Assembly (NCBI GenBank): GCA_963785065.1
Contig: CAWATX010000004.1
Coordinates: 744,001-808,000, forward strand
Direction of reading: 5' to 3'
Length of the DNA: 64,000 nt
DNA from: CAVSRC01 sp963785065
GTDB lineage: Bacteria > Pseudomonadota > Alphaproteobacteria > Rhizobiales > Kaistiaceae
Positions 7,665 through 16,246 of the stretch are shown piece by piece. Both the position numbers and the translations under genes were made by a program. Under the pieces are notes generated by a model that had not been told where the DNA came from, searched no databases, and saw only the letters and a list, made by a program, of their open reading frames with translations. Positions within the stretch are counted from its first letter, which is position 1. Every line of letters begins with the position of its first letter.

Positions 7665-8473
7665 ACGATCCCGCAGTTATCCTTGACAAGGTTACGCTTT
7701 CGGCCGGCGGCCGGGCCGTGCTGGAAGACATCAGCCTGGCCGTCAACGAAGGCGAGTTCGTCGGCGTGCTGGGTGCCAACGGCGCTGGCAAGACGACCCT
7801 GTTCCGCGCCATCCTCGGCCTGCACGCCATCGGCGCCGGCACGATCAGGGTGTTCGGTGAGCCGGTCGACCGCGGCAATCCGGCGATCGGCTATCTGCCG
7901 CAGGTGCGCAGCCAGCCGCCGACGGCATCGCTCGCCGGACGCGATTTCCTCGCCGCCAGCATTTCCGGCAACCGGCTGGGCCTGCCGCTACTTTCCGCCG
8001 AGGCGGCACGCGACATCGACCGGGTGCTGGAACTCACCCACGGCGCGGCGCTCGCCCGGCGCCCGCTTTCGGAAATGTCGGGCGGCGAGCGCCAGCGCCT
8101 GCTCATCGCCCAGGCGCTGCTCGGCAGGCCGCGCATGATCCTCTTCGACGAGCCGCTGATCGGCCTCGACCCGCACCAGCAGCACCGCGTCGTGGCGCTG
8201 GTGCGCGACCTGTCGCACGACCTCGGGCTGACGGTCCTGTTCAGCGCTCACGAACTCAACCAGCTTCTCGGCGCCATCGACCGCGTGCTCTATCTCGGCA
8301 ATTGCTGCGCGGCGCTGGGAACGGTCGACGAGGTCATCCGCCCGGATGTGCTGTCGCGCCTCTATGGCGCGCCGATCGAGGTGCTGCGGGCGGACGGCCA
8401 TATCTTCGTGATGTCGGGCGGCGAGGACATCGAGCGTGGCCACGCCCACGAACACGAACACGACCATGCTTAG
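7661..8473 (+). CDS. znuC: Zinc ABC importer, ATPase
   Basis: About 270 residues from a TTG start at 7661 that overlaps the znuA stop (TTGA). A longer frame to 7607 would lie inside znuA. Walker A is GANGAGKTT, the signature is SEMSGGERQR and Walker B is MILFDEPLIGLD, all intact. The C-terminus is His/Glu-rich (GHAHEHEHDHA), which may bind zinc in the cytoplasm; usually such a stretch is found in the periplasmic protein. The stop overlaps the znuB start by 8 bases. Confidence 0.92.
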   Translation: MNDPAVILDKVTLSAGGRAVLEDISLAVNEGEFVGVLGANGAGKTTLFRAILGLHAIGAGTIRVFGEPVDRGNPAIGYLPQVRSQPPTASLAGRDFLAASISGNRLGLPLLSAEAARDIDRVLELTHGAALARRPLSEMSGGERQRLLIAQALLGRPRMILFDEPLIGLDPHQQHRVVALVRDLSHDLGLTVLFSAHELNQLLGAIDRVLYLGNCCAALGTVDEVIRPDVLSRLYGAPIEVLRADGHIFVMSGGEDIERGHAHEHEHDHA

Positions 8474-9266
8474 CTACGACTTCATGATCCGCGCCTTTGC
8501 GGCAAGCGGCATCGTCGCCGTGGTCGCCGGCGCGGTCGGCTATTTCCTGGTGCTGCGCGGCCAGACCTTCGCCGGCCACGGCCTCTCCCACATCGCCTTT
8601 GCCGGGGCGACCGGGGCGGCGCTGTTCGGGCTGTCGCCGCTGTGGGGCGTGCTCGGACTGACGCTCGCCGCCGGCATCGCCATGGGCGCGCTCGGCGAGA
8701 AGCTCAGCGGCCGCGACGTCACCATCGGCGTGGTGGTGTCGCTGTCGCTCGGCTTCGGCCTCCTCTTCCTCAGGCTGACGACGACCAATGCCAACCAGGC
8801 GACCTCGCTGCTCTTCGGCAGCGTGTTGGCGGTATCGCCGGCAACGCTTGGCGGACTGGCGGTGCTCGGGCCGCTGACGCTGCTGGCGCTTGCCGTCATC
8901 AGCCGCCCTCTCCTCTTCGCCACACTGCAGCCCGAACTCGCCGAGGCCAAGGGCGTCTCGCTCCGCCTCTTCGGCGTCATGTTCCTGGCCCTGGTGGCGC
9001 TGGCTGTGTCGCAGTCTATCCAGATCGTCGGCGTGCTGCTGGTCTTCACCCTGCTGGTCGGCCCGCCGGCGGCGGCCCAGCTTCTCACAAGCCGGCTCGC
9101 CCCCGGCATTGCGCTGTCATCGGCGCTGGCGCTGGCGCAGGCCTGGTTCGGCATCACGATCGCTTATTACACCGACTGGCCGACGAGCTTCTGGATCACG
9201 GCTCTGTCGGCGCTGGTCTATGGCGCCGCGTTGGTGCTGCGCCAGGTGCCGCAAGCCAGGCGTTGA
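8466..9266 (+). CDS. znuB: Zinc ABC importer, membrane permease
   Basis: 266 residues from ATG 8466 inside the end of znuC. It is a hydrophobic ABC-3 family protein with about eight membrane segments, and carries the family motifs FAGHGLSHIAFAGA and GVLLVFTLLVGPPAAA. It forms the inner-membrane channel of the zinc importer with ZnuC. No second metal gene follows. Confidence 0.93.
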   Translation: MLSYDFMIRAFAASGIVAVVAGAVGYFLVLRGQTFAGHGLSHIAFAGATGAALFGLSPLWGVLGLTLAAGIAMGALGEKLSGRDVTIGVVVSLSLGFGLLFLRLTTTNANQATSLLFGSVLAVSPATLGGLAVLGPLTLLALAVISRPLLFATLQPELAEAKGVSLRLFGVMFLALVALAVSQSIQIVGVLLVFTLLVGPPAAAQLLTSRLAPGIALSSALALAQAWFGITIAYYTDWPTSFWITALSALVYGAALVLRQVPQARR

Positions 9267-9392
9267 CCGGCGGCGGGCGGCTCCCGCATATTCCCGTAGG
9301 GTCAGTGATTTGGTCGCTGCGGCGGCCAAGAGGGGGGTCCGGCTGAGTGCGCGACCGGCGGTGCGGTGCGTTTCAAAGCGAAGGACCTGGGA

Positions 9393-10451
9393 ATGCGGTT
9401 TCGGCGAATTGCAGCGACAGCAGCGGTGGTTCTGATCGCCACCGGCGGCGTTGCACGGGCGCAGGACGATATCTGCACCACGCTCGAGGCCGAACTCGTA
9501 TCGCTGGAACAGGGCCCCGCCGCGGGCGCGGTGACCAACTATCGGCAATATGATGCAGCTGTCCGGCGCCAGCGCGTCGAGCTCGACCGGGCAACGACTG
9601 AAGCACAGCGTTCCGGCTGCACGGGCGGCTTCCTGGTCTTCCAGCCGAAACCCTCGCCCAAATGCCCGCCGCTGATGGCCAGCATCGCCCGCATGAAGGC
9701 CAATCTGAAGACCCTGACCGCCACGCGCGACCAGTACAGCACCAACCCGTTCCAGATCTCCCAGCGGCGGAGCCAGGTGCTGGGTGCACTGGCAGCGCAC
9801 CGCTGCGGCGCCAACTACACGGCCGCGGGCGCGCCGCCGCCACCGGCAAACAACGGCAACCTCTTCGACATGCTGTTCGGCAATGCCCGCCTGCGCGGCC
9901 TGAACGACCGCACCTATGCGCCCGGCGGCCAATTCGGCACCTACCGGACGCTGTGCGTGCGCAAGTGCGACGGTTACTACTTCCCGATCAGCTTCTCGAC
10001 GGTGCCGGCCCGCTTCCCCGTTGACGAGCAGACGTGCCAAGCAATGTGCCCGGGCTCCGACGTCGGCCTCTACATCTACCGCAACCCGGGCGAGGATGTG
10101 AGCCAGATGGTCTCGCTTGCCGGCGAGCCTTATTCGGCGCTGCCGACGGCGTTCCGCTATCGCAAGGAATACGACGCGGCGTGCACCTGCAAGGCGCCGG
10201 CTTCGGCAGCGCTCTCGCCGGTGACCGCACCGGCCAATCTGAGCCCGCTGCCGGCCGCGCCGATCGCCGTCCTGCCGAAGCCGCTGCAGCGCCCGGTCAA
10301 GGGCGAGGACCCCGAGACGCTCGCCAACCGGGCCGGCGATTTTGCGCCAAAGCCGGTGGCGGCCCAGCGCAGCGGCGAGACGGTCGCGGGCGCCACGACC
10401 GGCGAGCCACACGTCAGGATTGTCGGACCGAAATACTATTACGGTCAGTGA
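9393..10451 (+). CDS. DUF2865 exported protein
   Basis: 352 residues from ATG 9393; an ATG at 9366 is in frame but lacks a matching signal start. A signal peptide ends near VARAQ. The core holds GTYRTLCVRKCDGYYFPISF and a later QTCQAMCPGSDVGLYIY, the Cys-rich signature of DUF2865, a family mostly of Hyphomicrobiales. The C-terminal part is Pro/Ala-rich and low complexity. Function is unknown; it is probably periplasmic or attached to the envelope. Confidence 0.85.
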   Translation: MRFRRIAATAAVVLIATGGVARAQDDICTTLEAELVSLEQGPAAGAVTNYRQYDAAVRRQRVELDRATTEAQRSGCTGGFLVFQPKPSPKCPPLMASIARMKANLKTLTATRDQYSTNPFQISQRRSQVLGALAAHRCGANYTAAGAPPPPANNGNLFDMLFGNARLRGLNDRTYAPGGQFGTYRTLCVRKCDGYYFPISFSTVPARFPVDEQTCQAMCPGSDVGLYIYRNPGEDVSQMVSLAGEPYSALPTAFRYRKEYDAACTCKAPASAALSPVTAPANLSPLPAAPIAVLPKPLQRPVKGEDPETLANRAGDFAPKPVAAQRSGETVAGATTGEPHVRIVGPKYYYGQ

Positions 10452-10465
10452 CTTGCGCGTGCTCC

Positions 10466-10483
10466 GTGTGACCCCGGTCACAC
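10466..10483. promoter_or_regulatory. Perfect CRP-type palindrome
   Basis: GTGTGACC-CC-GGTCACAC is a perfect 18-bp inverted repeat and matches the classical TGTGA-N6-TCACA layout bound by CRP-family regulators. It lies just after the DUF2865 stop and 137 bp before the L,D-transpeptidase start. Whether a CRP-like protein of this organism uses it is inference. Confidence 0.5.
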
Positions 10484-10619
10484 TCACGCGATTCTTTCGC
10501 GAAGGCCCCTTTTCCGCCGCCCCGGGCTCTGCCACATTTCGATTGCTGCGGCGGACCTCGGTGCGTGAGTCCATGACAGTCGCGCATCAAGACGCGACGG
10601 CCGGAGGCAGGAGGCAGGA

Positions 10620-11390
10620 TTGGCCAAGCGTTCGGCGATTGGCGGACCCGGCCGCTATCGGGCGGCTGCGATCGCGATCCTGGCCATGGCGGCTGCCGGA
10701 TGTACGGATCTGACCGTCGTCCAGATGACGCCCCCCCTGCCTTCGGCGGCCGAGATCTACGCCGCCGTCAGCGACGACGGCTTCAACGTGCCGGCCGTGC
10801 CACTCTACAAGATCGATCCGCGCTTCCGCCGGCAGGTGGTCGGCCTGCCGAGCCGCATTCCCGATGAGCGAGGCGCCATCGTCGTCGACCCGCAATACCG
10901 CAATCTCTATTTTGTGCAGGCCGGCGGCACCGCGATCCGCTACGGCATCGGCGTCGGCCGCGCCGGCTTCGCCTGGTCGGGCGAGGCGACGATCGAGCGC
11001 AAGGAGCACTGGCCAACCTGGACGCCGCCAAAGGAGATGGTGGCGCGCGACCCCAATGCCGCGCCCTATGCCAAGGGCATGAAGGGCGGCCTCGACAATC
11101 CACTCGGGGCGCGCGCCATGTACCTGTTCCAAGGCAAAAAGGACACGCTCTACCGCATCCACGGCACCAATGACCCGTCGAGCATCGGCAAGGCGGTATC
11201 AAGCGGCTGCATCCGCCTGATCGATCAGGACGTGATGGACCTCTATGAGCGGGCGCCGATCGGCACCAAGGTGATCGTGCTCAAGCCGGACGAGAACTTC
11301 CCGATCGCCCAGATGTTCGACCAGCTCTTTCCGCCCTCGCAGCCACCGCCACCGCCGGTGCCGGCAAAGCCGGTGGGCGGCGGAACCTGA
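10620..11390 (+). CDS. L,D-transpeptidase (YkuD), probable lipoprotein
   Basis: 256 residues from a TTG start with ribosome site GGAGG seven bases upstream. The N-terminus has a lipobox ending AAAGC, with Cys28 as the lipidation site. The YkuD domain spans about 85-235, with the catalytic set His181 (RIHGTND), Ser195, Cys197 and Arg199 (SSGCIRL). Such enzymes make 3-3 cross-links in peptidoglycan or attach outer-membrane proteins to it, both common in Hyphomicrobiales. The tail is Pro-rich. A related enzyme without a lipobox is at 53817-54443. Confidence 0.92.
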   Translation: MAKRSAIGGPGRYRAAAIAILAMAAAGCTDLTVVQMTPPLPSAAEIYAAVSDDGFNVPAVPLYKIDPRFRRQVVGLPSRIPDERGAIVVDPQYRNLYFVQAGGTAIRYGIGVGRAGFAWSGEATIERKEHWPTWTPPKEMVARDPNAAPYAKGMKGGLDNPLGARAMYLFQGKKDTLYRIHGTNDPSSIGKAVSSGCIRLIDQDVMDLYERAPIGTKVIVLKPDENFPIAQMFDQLFPPSQPPPPPVPAKPVGGGT

Positions 11391-11407
11391 AGCACCGAAC
11401 GAAATGT

Positions 11408-11450
11408 CGTAGCCATCCCCGGATTGCGCTCCGCTCCATCCGGGCTACGG
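11408..11450. repeat. REP-like palindrome between convergent genes
   Basis: CGTAGCC...ATCCCCGGAT and its inverted partner ATCCGGGCTACGG flank TGCGCTCCGCTCC. This is the widespread alphaproteobacterial repeat of the form TAGCCCGGATGGAGCGGAG. It sits in the gap between two convergent genes and may also act as a bidirectional transcription stop, though no T-run follows on either strand. Confidence 0.65.
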
Positions 11451-11465
11451 ATCGCAACACACGCC

Positions 11466-12560
11466 TCAGCGCACCACGGTGAGCTTGGTCGCGGCGCGGG
11501 TGATGCCGGTATAGAGCCAGCGCGCCCGGTTCTCGCGGAAGGCGAAGCTCTCGTCGAAGAGCATCACCTCGTCCCATTGCGACCCTTGGGCCTTGTGGAC
11601 GGTGAGCACATAGCCGTAGTCGAACTCGTCGGAGCGGCGGCGCTCGGCCATGGTGAGGGCCTCGGCGGTGCCGTCAAAGAAGGCGGGATTGATGGAGACC
11701 ACGGTGCGCGCCTTGCCGGTGCCCCCCTCCTCCGGCGAAAGCGTGTAGCGCAGCAGGCCCTTGCGCGGCTTGCGGGCGCGCTCGACCTGCCAGAGGCCGC
11801 CGTTGAGGAGGCCGCGCTTGCGGTCGTTCCTGAGGCAGACCAGGGTTTCGCCGGCGACCGGCACCGGGCTTTCGCGGCCGAGCAGCTCGCGGATGCGCGC
11901 GTTGTAGTTCCGCCGGGTGACGTTGCGCCCGACCAGCACCTGGTCGGCGGCGAGCACCTCCTCCTGCTCGATGGCATCGCGGCCGACGACACGGCTGTCG
12001 CCATAGCGCCCCTCCGGTAGCCGGCCGCCCTCGCGAGCGATCATCGACAGATGCACGATCGGATCGTCGGCGGCCTGGCGATGCACCTCGGTCAACATGA
12101 CGTCGGGCTCGCCCTCCGTGAAGAAGCCGGCACCGGCGATCGGCGGAAGCTGGGCGGGATCGCCGAGCACCAGGACCTTCGTCCCGAAGGAGAGGAGATC
12201 ACGGCCAATCTCCTCGTCGACCATGGAGCACTCGTCGATGATGATGAGCGCCGCCTCGCCGGCGTCGCTGTCGTGATTCAAGACGAAGGTGGGGCCGTTC
12301 TCGTCCTCACCGCGGCTGCGGTAGATCAGGCTGTGGATGGTGCTGGCGTCGCGACAACCCCGGACGCGCATGACGTGAGCCGCCTTGCCGGTGAAGGCGG
12401 CGAAGACGACGTTGCCGGCGACATCGTCAGCGATGTGGCGGGCGAGCGTCGTCTTGCCGGTGCCGGCATAGCCGAACAGGCGGAAGACCTGGCTGTCACC
12501 GGCCTTCAGCCAGCGCGAAACGGCAGAAAGAGCGGCATCCTGCTGCGGCGACCAGAGCAT
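11466..12560 (-). CDS. RecD-like ATP-dependent DNA helicase (AAA_30 plus UvrD_C_2)
   Basis: 364 residues, much shorter than RecD2 proteins (over 700). Walker A is GYAGTGKTTL near residues 29-38, Walker B is IIIDECSMVDE, motif III is VLGDPAQLPPI and the C-terminal motif VI region is YVLTVHKAQGSQW followed by WLYTGITRAA. So this is the helicase core without N-terminal domains. It probably unwinds DNA ends in repair or recombination; there is no RecB/RecC neighbour. It reads away from the BrnTA locus from a shared 62-bp gap. Confidence 0.88.
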   Translation of the reverse strand: MLWSPQQDAALSAVSRWLKAGDSQVFRLFGYAGTGKTTLARHIADDVAGNVVFAAFTGKAAHVMRVRGCRDASTIHSLIYRSRGEDENGPTFVLNHDSDAGEAALIIIDECSMVDEEIGRDLLSFGTKVLVLGDPAQLPPIAGAGFFTEGEPDVMLTEVHRQAADDPIVHLSMIAREGGRLPEGRYGDSRVVGRDAIEQEEVLAADQVLVGRNVTRRNYNARIRELLGRESPVPVAGETLVCLRNDRKRGLLNGGLWQVERARKPRKGLLRYTLSPEEGGTGKARTVVSINPAFFDGTAEALTMAERRRSDEFDYGYVLTVHKAQGSQWDEVMLFDESFAFRENRARWLYTGITRAATKLTVVR

Positions 12561-12595
12561 GAACTGTATCTATCCGCTATGCCTGCGGTCGACAA

Positions 12596-12615
12596 ATGTA
12601 CATACGAATGTCCAT
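12596..12615. promoter_or_regulatory. Probable BrnA operator, paired 8-mers
   Basis: ATGTACAT at 12596-12603 and ATGTCCAT at 12608-12615 are near-identical repeats with a 12-bp period, about one helical turn, directly before brnT. Ribbon-helix-helix antitoxins such as BrnA are known to repress their own promoters by binding such repeats. The assignment is by position and repeat form. Confidence 0.5.
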
Positions 12616-12622
12616 CTAGGCC

Positions 12623-12919
12623 ATCGACCGCATCGACGGCTTCGACCGGGACGACGGCAACCGGGAGAAATGCCAGCGGCACGGCGTCTCGATCGTGGAA
12701 ATCGAGAGCATGTTCGAAGAAACTCCGGCCGTGGCCACCGATCCGGCCCATTCGCGCTCAGAGATCCGGATGCGGGCCGTGGGTCGTTGCACAAGTGGCC
12801 GGTTCGTCTTCGTCGTCTTCACGATTCGCATGCGTTTGGGCGAACATCTGATCCACCCCATCAGTGCACGCTATTTGCACCCGAAGGAGATGCGTCGCTA
12901 TGAAGAAGCCGGATCGTAA
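12623..12919 (+). CDS. brnT: BrnT-family toxin, no standard start codon
   Basis: The frame reads DRIDGFDRDDGNREKCQRHG..., then FVFVVFTIRM and HPISARYLHPKEMRRYEE, matching BrnT ribonuclease toxins along their full length of about 95 residues. The frame is closed by TAG at 12617-12619, and there is no ATG, GTG or TTG before the conserved FDxDxxNxxK core. The first usable GTG (12695) would remove about 24 residues of it. ATC at 12623 may serve as a rare start, or the toxin may be inactivated; the coordinate is therefore uncertain. Arg replaces the common Trp in FDWD. The stop overlaps the brnA start by 20 bases. Confidence 0.75.
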   Translation: MDRIDGFDRDDGNREKCQRHGVSIVEIESMFEETPAVATDPAHSRSEIRMRAVGRCTSGRFVFVVFTIRMRLGEHLIHPISARYLHPKEMRRYEEAGS

Positions 12920-13172
12920 GCTCAAGCCGTTTCCGAGCTTCAAGACCGACGAGGAAGTCGAAGACTTCGTCGCCAATGCGGACTTGAGCGAATTCGACTT
13001 CTCGGGATTCAAGCGCTTGCGCTTCGAATTCCAGCCGAAATCCGCACGGGTCAACATGCGCCTGCCGGAATCGCTGCTGAAGTCGGTGAAGGCGCGCGCC
13101 AGCAAGCGCGGCATCCCCTATCAGCGATTCATTCGCGAGGCACTCGAAGAGGCCGTCGCCAAGGGCAAGTGA
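12900..13172 (+). CDS. brnA: BrnA antitoxin, ribbon-helix-helix
   Basis: 90 residues from ATG 12900 with AAGGAG upstream. The C-terminal half is a CopG/Arc-type ribbon-helix-helix (VNMRLPESLLKSVKARASK and YQRFIREALEE), and the N-terminal half (EEVEDFVANADLSEFDFSG) is the segment that wraps the toxin in BrnA. It neutralises BrnT and represses the operon. It ends four bases before the stop of convergent nadE. Confidence 0.92.
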   Translation: MKKPDRKLKPFPSFKTDEEVEDFVANADLSEFDFSGFKRLRFEFQPKSARVNMRLPESLLKSVKARASKRGIPYQRFIREALEEAVAKGK

Positions 13173-13176
13173 GCCC

Positions 13177-14849
13177 CTACCCCTTGTCCCGGAACTTGTT
13201 GGTGATCGGGTAGCGGCGGTCGCGGCCGAAATTCTTGCGCGTGATCTTCACCCCGGGCGCCGCCTGGCGGCGTTTGTATTCGGCGATGTAGAGCAGCCGC
13301 TCGACCTTCTGCACCACCGCGAGGTCGTGGCCGCGGGCAACCACCTCGGCCAGGCGCATCTCGTCCTCGACCAGGCACCTGAGGATGTCGTCGAGCACAT
13401 CATAGGGGGGAGCGAATCCTGGTCGGTCTGGTCGGGGCGCAGTTCGGCCGAGGGAGCGCGGGTGATGACGTTCTCCGGAATGACGCGGCCGGCCGGACCC
13501 CGCGCATCGTCCGGCTTGTGCGCGTTGCGCCAGCGGGCGAGATCGTAGACCTCGGTCTTGTAGAGATCCTTCACCGGATTGAAGCCGCCGTTCATGTCGC
13601 CGTAGAGGGTGGCGTAGCCGACCGACATTTCCGATTTGTTGCCGGTGGTGACCACCATGGCGCCGAACTTGTTGGAGACAGCCATGAGGATGGTGCCACG
13701 CGTCCGCGACTGGATGTTCTCCTCGGCGATGTCGGGTTCGCGGCCGGCGAACATCGGCTCCAGCGCCTGCGCGAAACCTTCGACCGGCTGCCCGATCGGC
13801 ACGATGTCGTAGCGCACGCCAAGCCTCTCGGCGATCTCGGCTGCATCGGAAAGGCTGACGTTGGAGGTGTAGCGATAGGGCAACATGACGCAATGGACTC
13901 GGCTCGCACCGAGCGCATCGACGGCCATCGCCGCGGTGACCGCCGAATCGATGCCGCCGGAGAGGCCGAGCACGACGCCGGGGAAGCCGTTCTTGTTGAC
14001 GTAGTCGCGCAACCCCATGACGCAGGCGCGCCAGTTGGCCTCGTCGACATCGGGCAGGGCCGCATGCGGCCCTTCCATGCAGCGCCAGACGCCGGCGCTC
14101 TTCTTCCAGGTGGTGAGCGCCACGCCTTCAGCGAACTGCGGCATCTGGAAGGCGAGCGAACGATCACCATTGAGGCCGAAAGAGCCGCCGTCGAAGACCA
14201 GCTCGTCCTGGCCACCGCACTGATTGACATAGATGAGCGGCAGGCCGGTCTCGACCACGCGGGCAAGCGCCACCTGCTGGCGGACATTGGCCTTGTCCTG
14301 CCAGTAGGGCGAGCCATTGGGCGAGATCAATATCTCGGCGCCGGTTTCGGCCAGGCATTCGCAGACCTGCTCGAACCAGATGTCCTCGCAGATCGGCAGG
14401 CCGAGGCGGACACCACGAAAACCGACCGGCCCCGGCAGCGGCCCGACGGCGAAGACGCGGAGCTCGTCGAAGACGCCGTAATTGGGCAGCTCGACCTTGT
14501 AGCGCAGGGCCTCCACCTTGCCGCCATCGAGAAGCGCGACGGCGTTGTAGCACTTGCCCTCCCCCGGCCAGGGCGTGCCGACGACGATGCCCGGACCGCC
14601 GTCGGCGGTGTCGACCGCCAGCGCTTCGACCGCCCGGCGGCAGGCATCCTGGAAGGCCGGCTTGAGGACCAGATCCTCCGGCGGATAGCCGGCGACGAAC
14701 AGTTCCGACAGGACGAGGAGATCGGCCCCGGCGGCGGCGGCTTCGGCACGCGCGGCACGGGCTTTCGCGAGATTGCCGTCGATATCTCCGACGACGGAAT
14801 CAAGCTGGGCGGCGGCAATACGGATCGTATCGGTCAGGTCTTCTGCCAT
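13177..14849 (-). CDS. nadE: Glutamine-dependent NAD+ synthetase, frameshifted
   Basis: A nitrilase-type glutaminase domain (about residues 1-260) has the triad Glu49 (VLSELFVAGYP), Lys118 (RYKVELPNYG) and Cys154 (LPICEDIW). It is fused to an ATP-pyrophosphatase synthetase with the P-loop LGLSGGIDSAV and NKSEMSVGYATLYGDMNGGF. The frame breaks near residue 479, at a run of six G (plus strand 13405-13410): seven would restore DSLPPYDVLDDIL and the normal end KITRKNFGRDRRYPITNKFRDKG at 13177. With one base added the protein is 557 residues, full family length. A homopolymer sequencing error is likely; a true mutation would remove the last 80 residues. Start chosen at ATG 14849. Confidence 0.88.
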
Positions 14850-14975
14850 AAATGCCGGTGTAGCCCGGCGGCCGGCGGCGGGCAATCGCCTGCTTGTCTA
14901 GCCGGCCTTCGCGTTCGACCGGGCTTCGGAAGCCGTGACGAGGTCGACCTTCGTCCCGCGGATCGGTGGCCACAC

Positions 14976-16133
14976 CTAGTTGCGACCGTTGCGCTTGGCG
15001 GCGTAGAGCGCCGTGTCCGCCGCCTCCAAGAGCTCGGCATGGGTGATCTGCGGACCGGGAATGCCGGCGGCAACGCCGACGCTTGCGGTCACGATGCCGC
15101 GGCGCGACGCTTCGTGCGGGATGGCGACTGCTTCGACGGCGCGCCGGATTCGCTCGGCGATCCAGATGCCTTCGCCAAGATCCATATTGGCGAGCACCAT
15201 CACCAGCTCTTCACCGCCGAAGCGGGCGGCCACGTCCTGCGGCCCGCGCAGCTCGGCCGCGACGACGGCGCTGACGCGCTTGAGGCAGGTATCGCCGGCG
15301 AGATGGCCATAGCAGTCGTTGAATGCCTTGAACTCGTCGAGGTCGAGCATCAACAGAGCAATGCTCTGGTCATGCGCCTGCGCTCCTGACCAGAGACCCG
15401 CGAGCGTATCGTCCAGGTGGCGACGGTTGCCGAGACCGGTCAGGGGGTCGCGGCGCGCGATCTGTTCCAGCTCGTCGCGACGCAGGCGATCGCGCAACCC
15501 AAGCAGGAAATCGCGGCGGGTATCACGTTCGAGCGCGTGGGCGGCTGTCAGCGTGAACACGATGACACTTGCCATGATAAGCACCGCCATGAGCCGGCCT
15601 TCTGGCGGGATTTCCGGCATCCCCGCCATGACCACCGCATAAAGGGCAAACGAGCCCAATGACGCGGCCACCGCATACCAGAAGCGGATACGCTGCACGA
15701 CATTGGCAAACAGGATAACGAGGACGACCGAGAAATGGTGATAGATGCGCAGCGGGCTCTGGCTGACGAGCATCAGCCACAGAATGCTCGCGGTGACGAT
15801 GACGGTGATCCCCGCTTCCATCGACTCGCGCAGGACCACCGGTGGGTTGAAGCGCAAGATCATGACAATGGCCAGAGCGAGCGACGTCACCACCCCCAGC
15901 CTCATCAGCAACGCGGTCTGGAACGTATCCGGAGTCAGGCGCGGGTCAACAAACAGATACAGGTCGTAAAGGATCAGGGCAACGAACCCGTAGATGATCA
16001 AATGCCGGCAGCGCGCCGGCCCGGTCTCGACGTCAAAAACCGCCTCCAGCGCGGCCGGAAACGTGAGCTTCCACCACGGACGCTGAAGAGCGATCTCGAT
16101 CTGGTGCGCCGATACCTGCCTGGATTGGGTCAC
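14976..16133 (-). CDS. Membrane diguanylate cyclase, copy 1, tail removed by a stop codon
   Basis: 385 residues from GTG 16133, a start chosen because it gives an N-terminus colinear with copy 2 (both reach EIALQRPWWKL at the same position). About six membrane segments (to about residue 200) precede a GGDEF domain with DPLTGLGNRR, DLDEFKAFND and active-site GGEEL at 306-310. The inhibitory RxxD site is not present at the usual spot (GPQD). It makes c-di-GMP from two GTP. The TAG at 14976 replaces the Gln of copy 2; reading through it gives 411 residues, exactly the length of copy 2, ending in the same NAKAG-like tail at 14898. Confidence 0.9.
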   Translation of the reverse strand: MTQSRQVSAHQIEIALQRPWWKLTFPAALEAVFDVETGPARCRHLIIYGFVALILYDLYLFVDPRLTPDTFQTALLMRLGVVTSLALAIVMILRFNPPVVLRESMEAGITVIVTASILWLMLVSQSPLRIYHHFSVVLVILFANVVQRIRFWYAVAASLGSFALYAVVMAGMPEIPPEGRLMAVLIMASVIVFTLTAAHALERDTRRDFLLGLRDRLRRDELEQIARRDPLTGLGNRRHLDDTLAGLWSGAQAHDQSIALLMLDLDEFKAFNDCYGHLAGDTCLKRVSAVVAAELRGPQDVAARFGGEELVMVLANMDLGEGIWIAERIRRAVEAVAIPHEASRRGIVTASVGVAAGIPGPQITHAELLEAADTALYAAKRNGRN

Positions 16134-16181
16134 GCGGGACAGCCTTGCGTGGTTCCTGAGCGACGTATTCAATCAGAAGAA

Positions 16182-16187
16182 TGTCAA
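16182..16187 (-). promoter_or_regulatory. Probable -35 element of diguanylate cyclase copy 1
   Basis: TTGACA on the minus strand, 48 bases before the start codon. It lies in a segment (TTGACATTCTTCTGATTGAA) whose match before copy 2 reads TTGACGTTCTGATGATTGAT at the same distance from its start. Conservation between duplicates supports a real promoter; the -10 box is not clear. Confidence 0.5.
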
Positions 16188-16246
16188 AAAACCCTTGCTC
16201 GCCGCGGAGAATCTCGAGCGTTTGCGGTCTTTGCAATGCGAGCCGG

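Noticed and set aside
13518..15389. A 623-codon plus-strand open frame over nadE and a diguanylate cyclase
   Set aside because: It lies opposite clear NAD synthetase and GGDEF coding sequence and shows only shadow composition.
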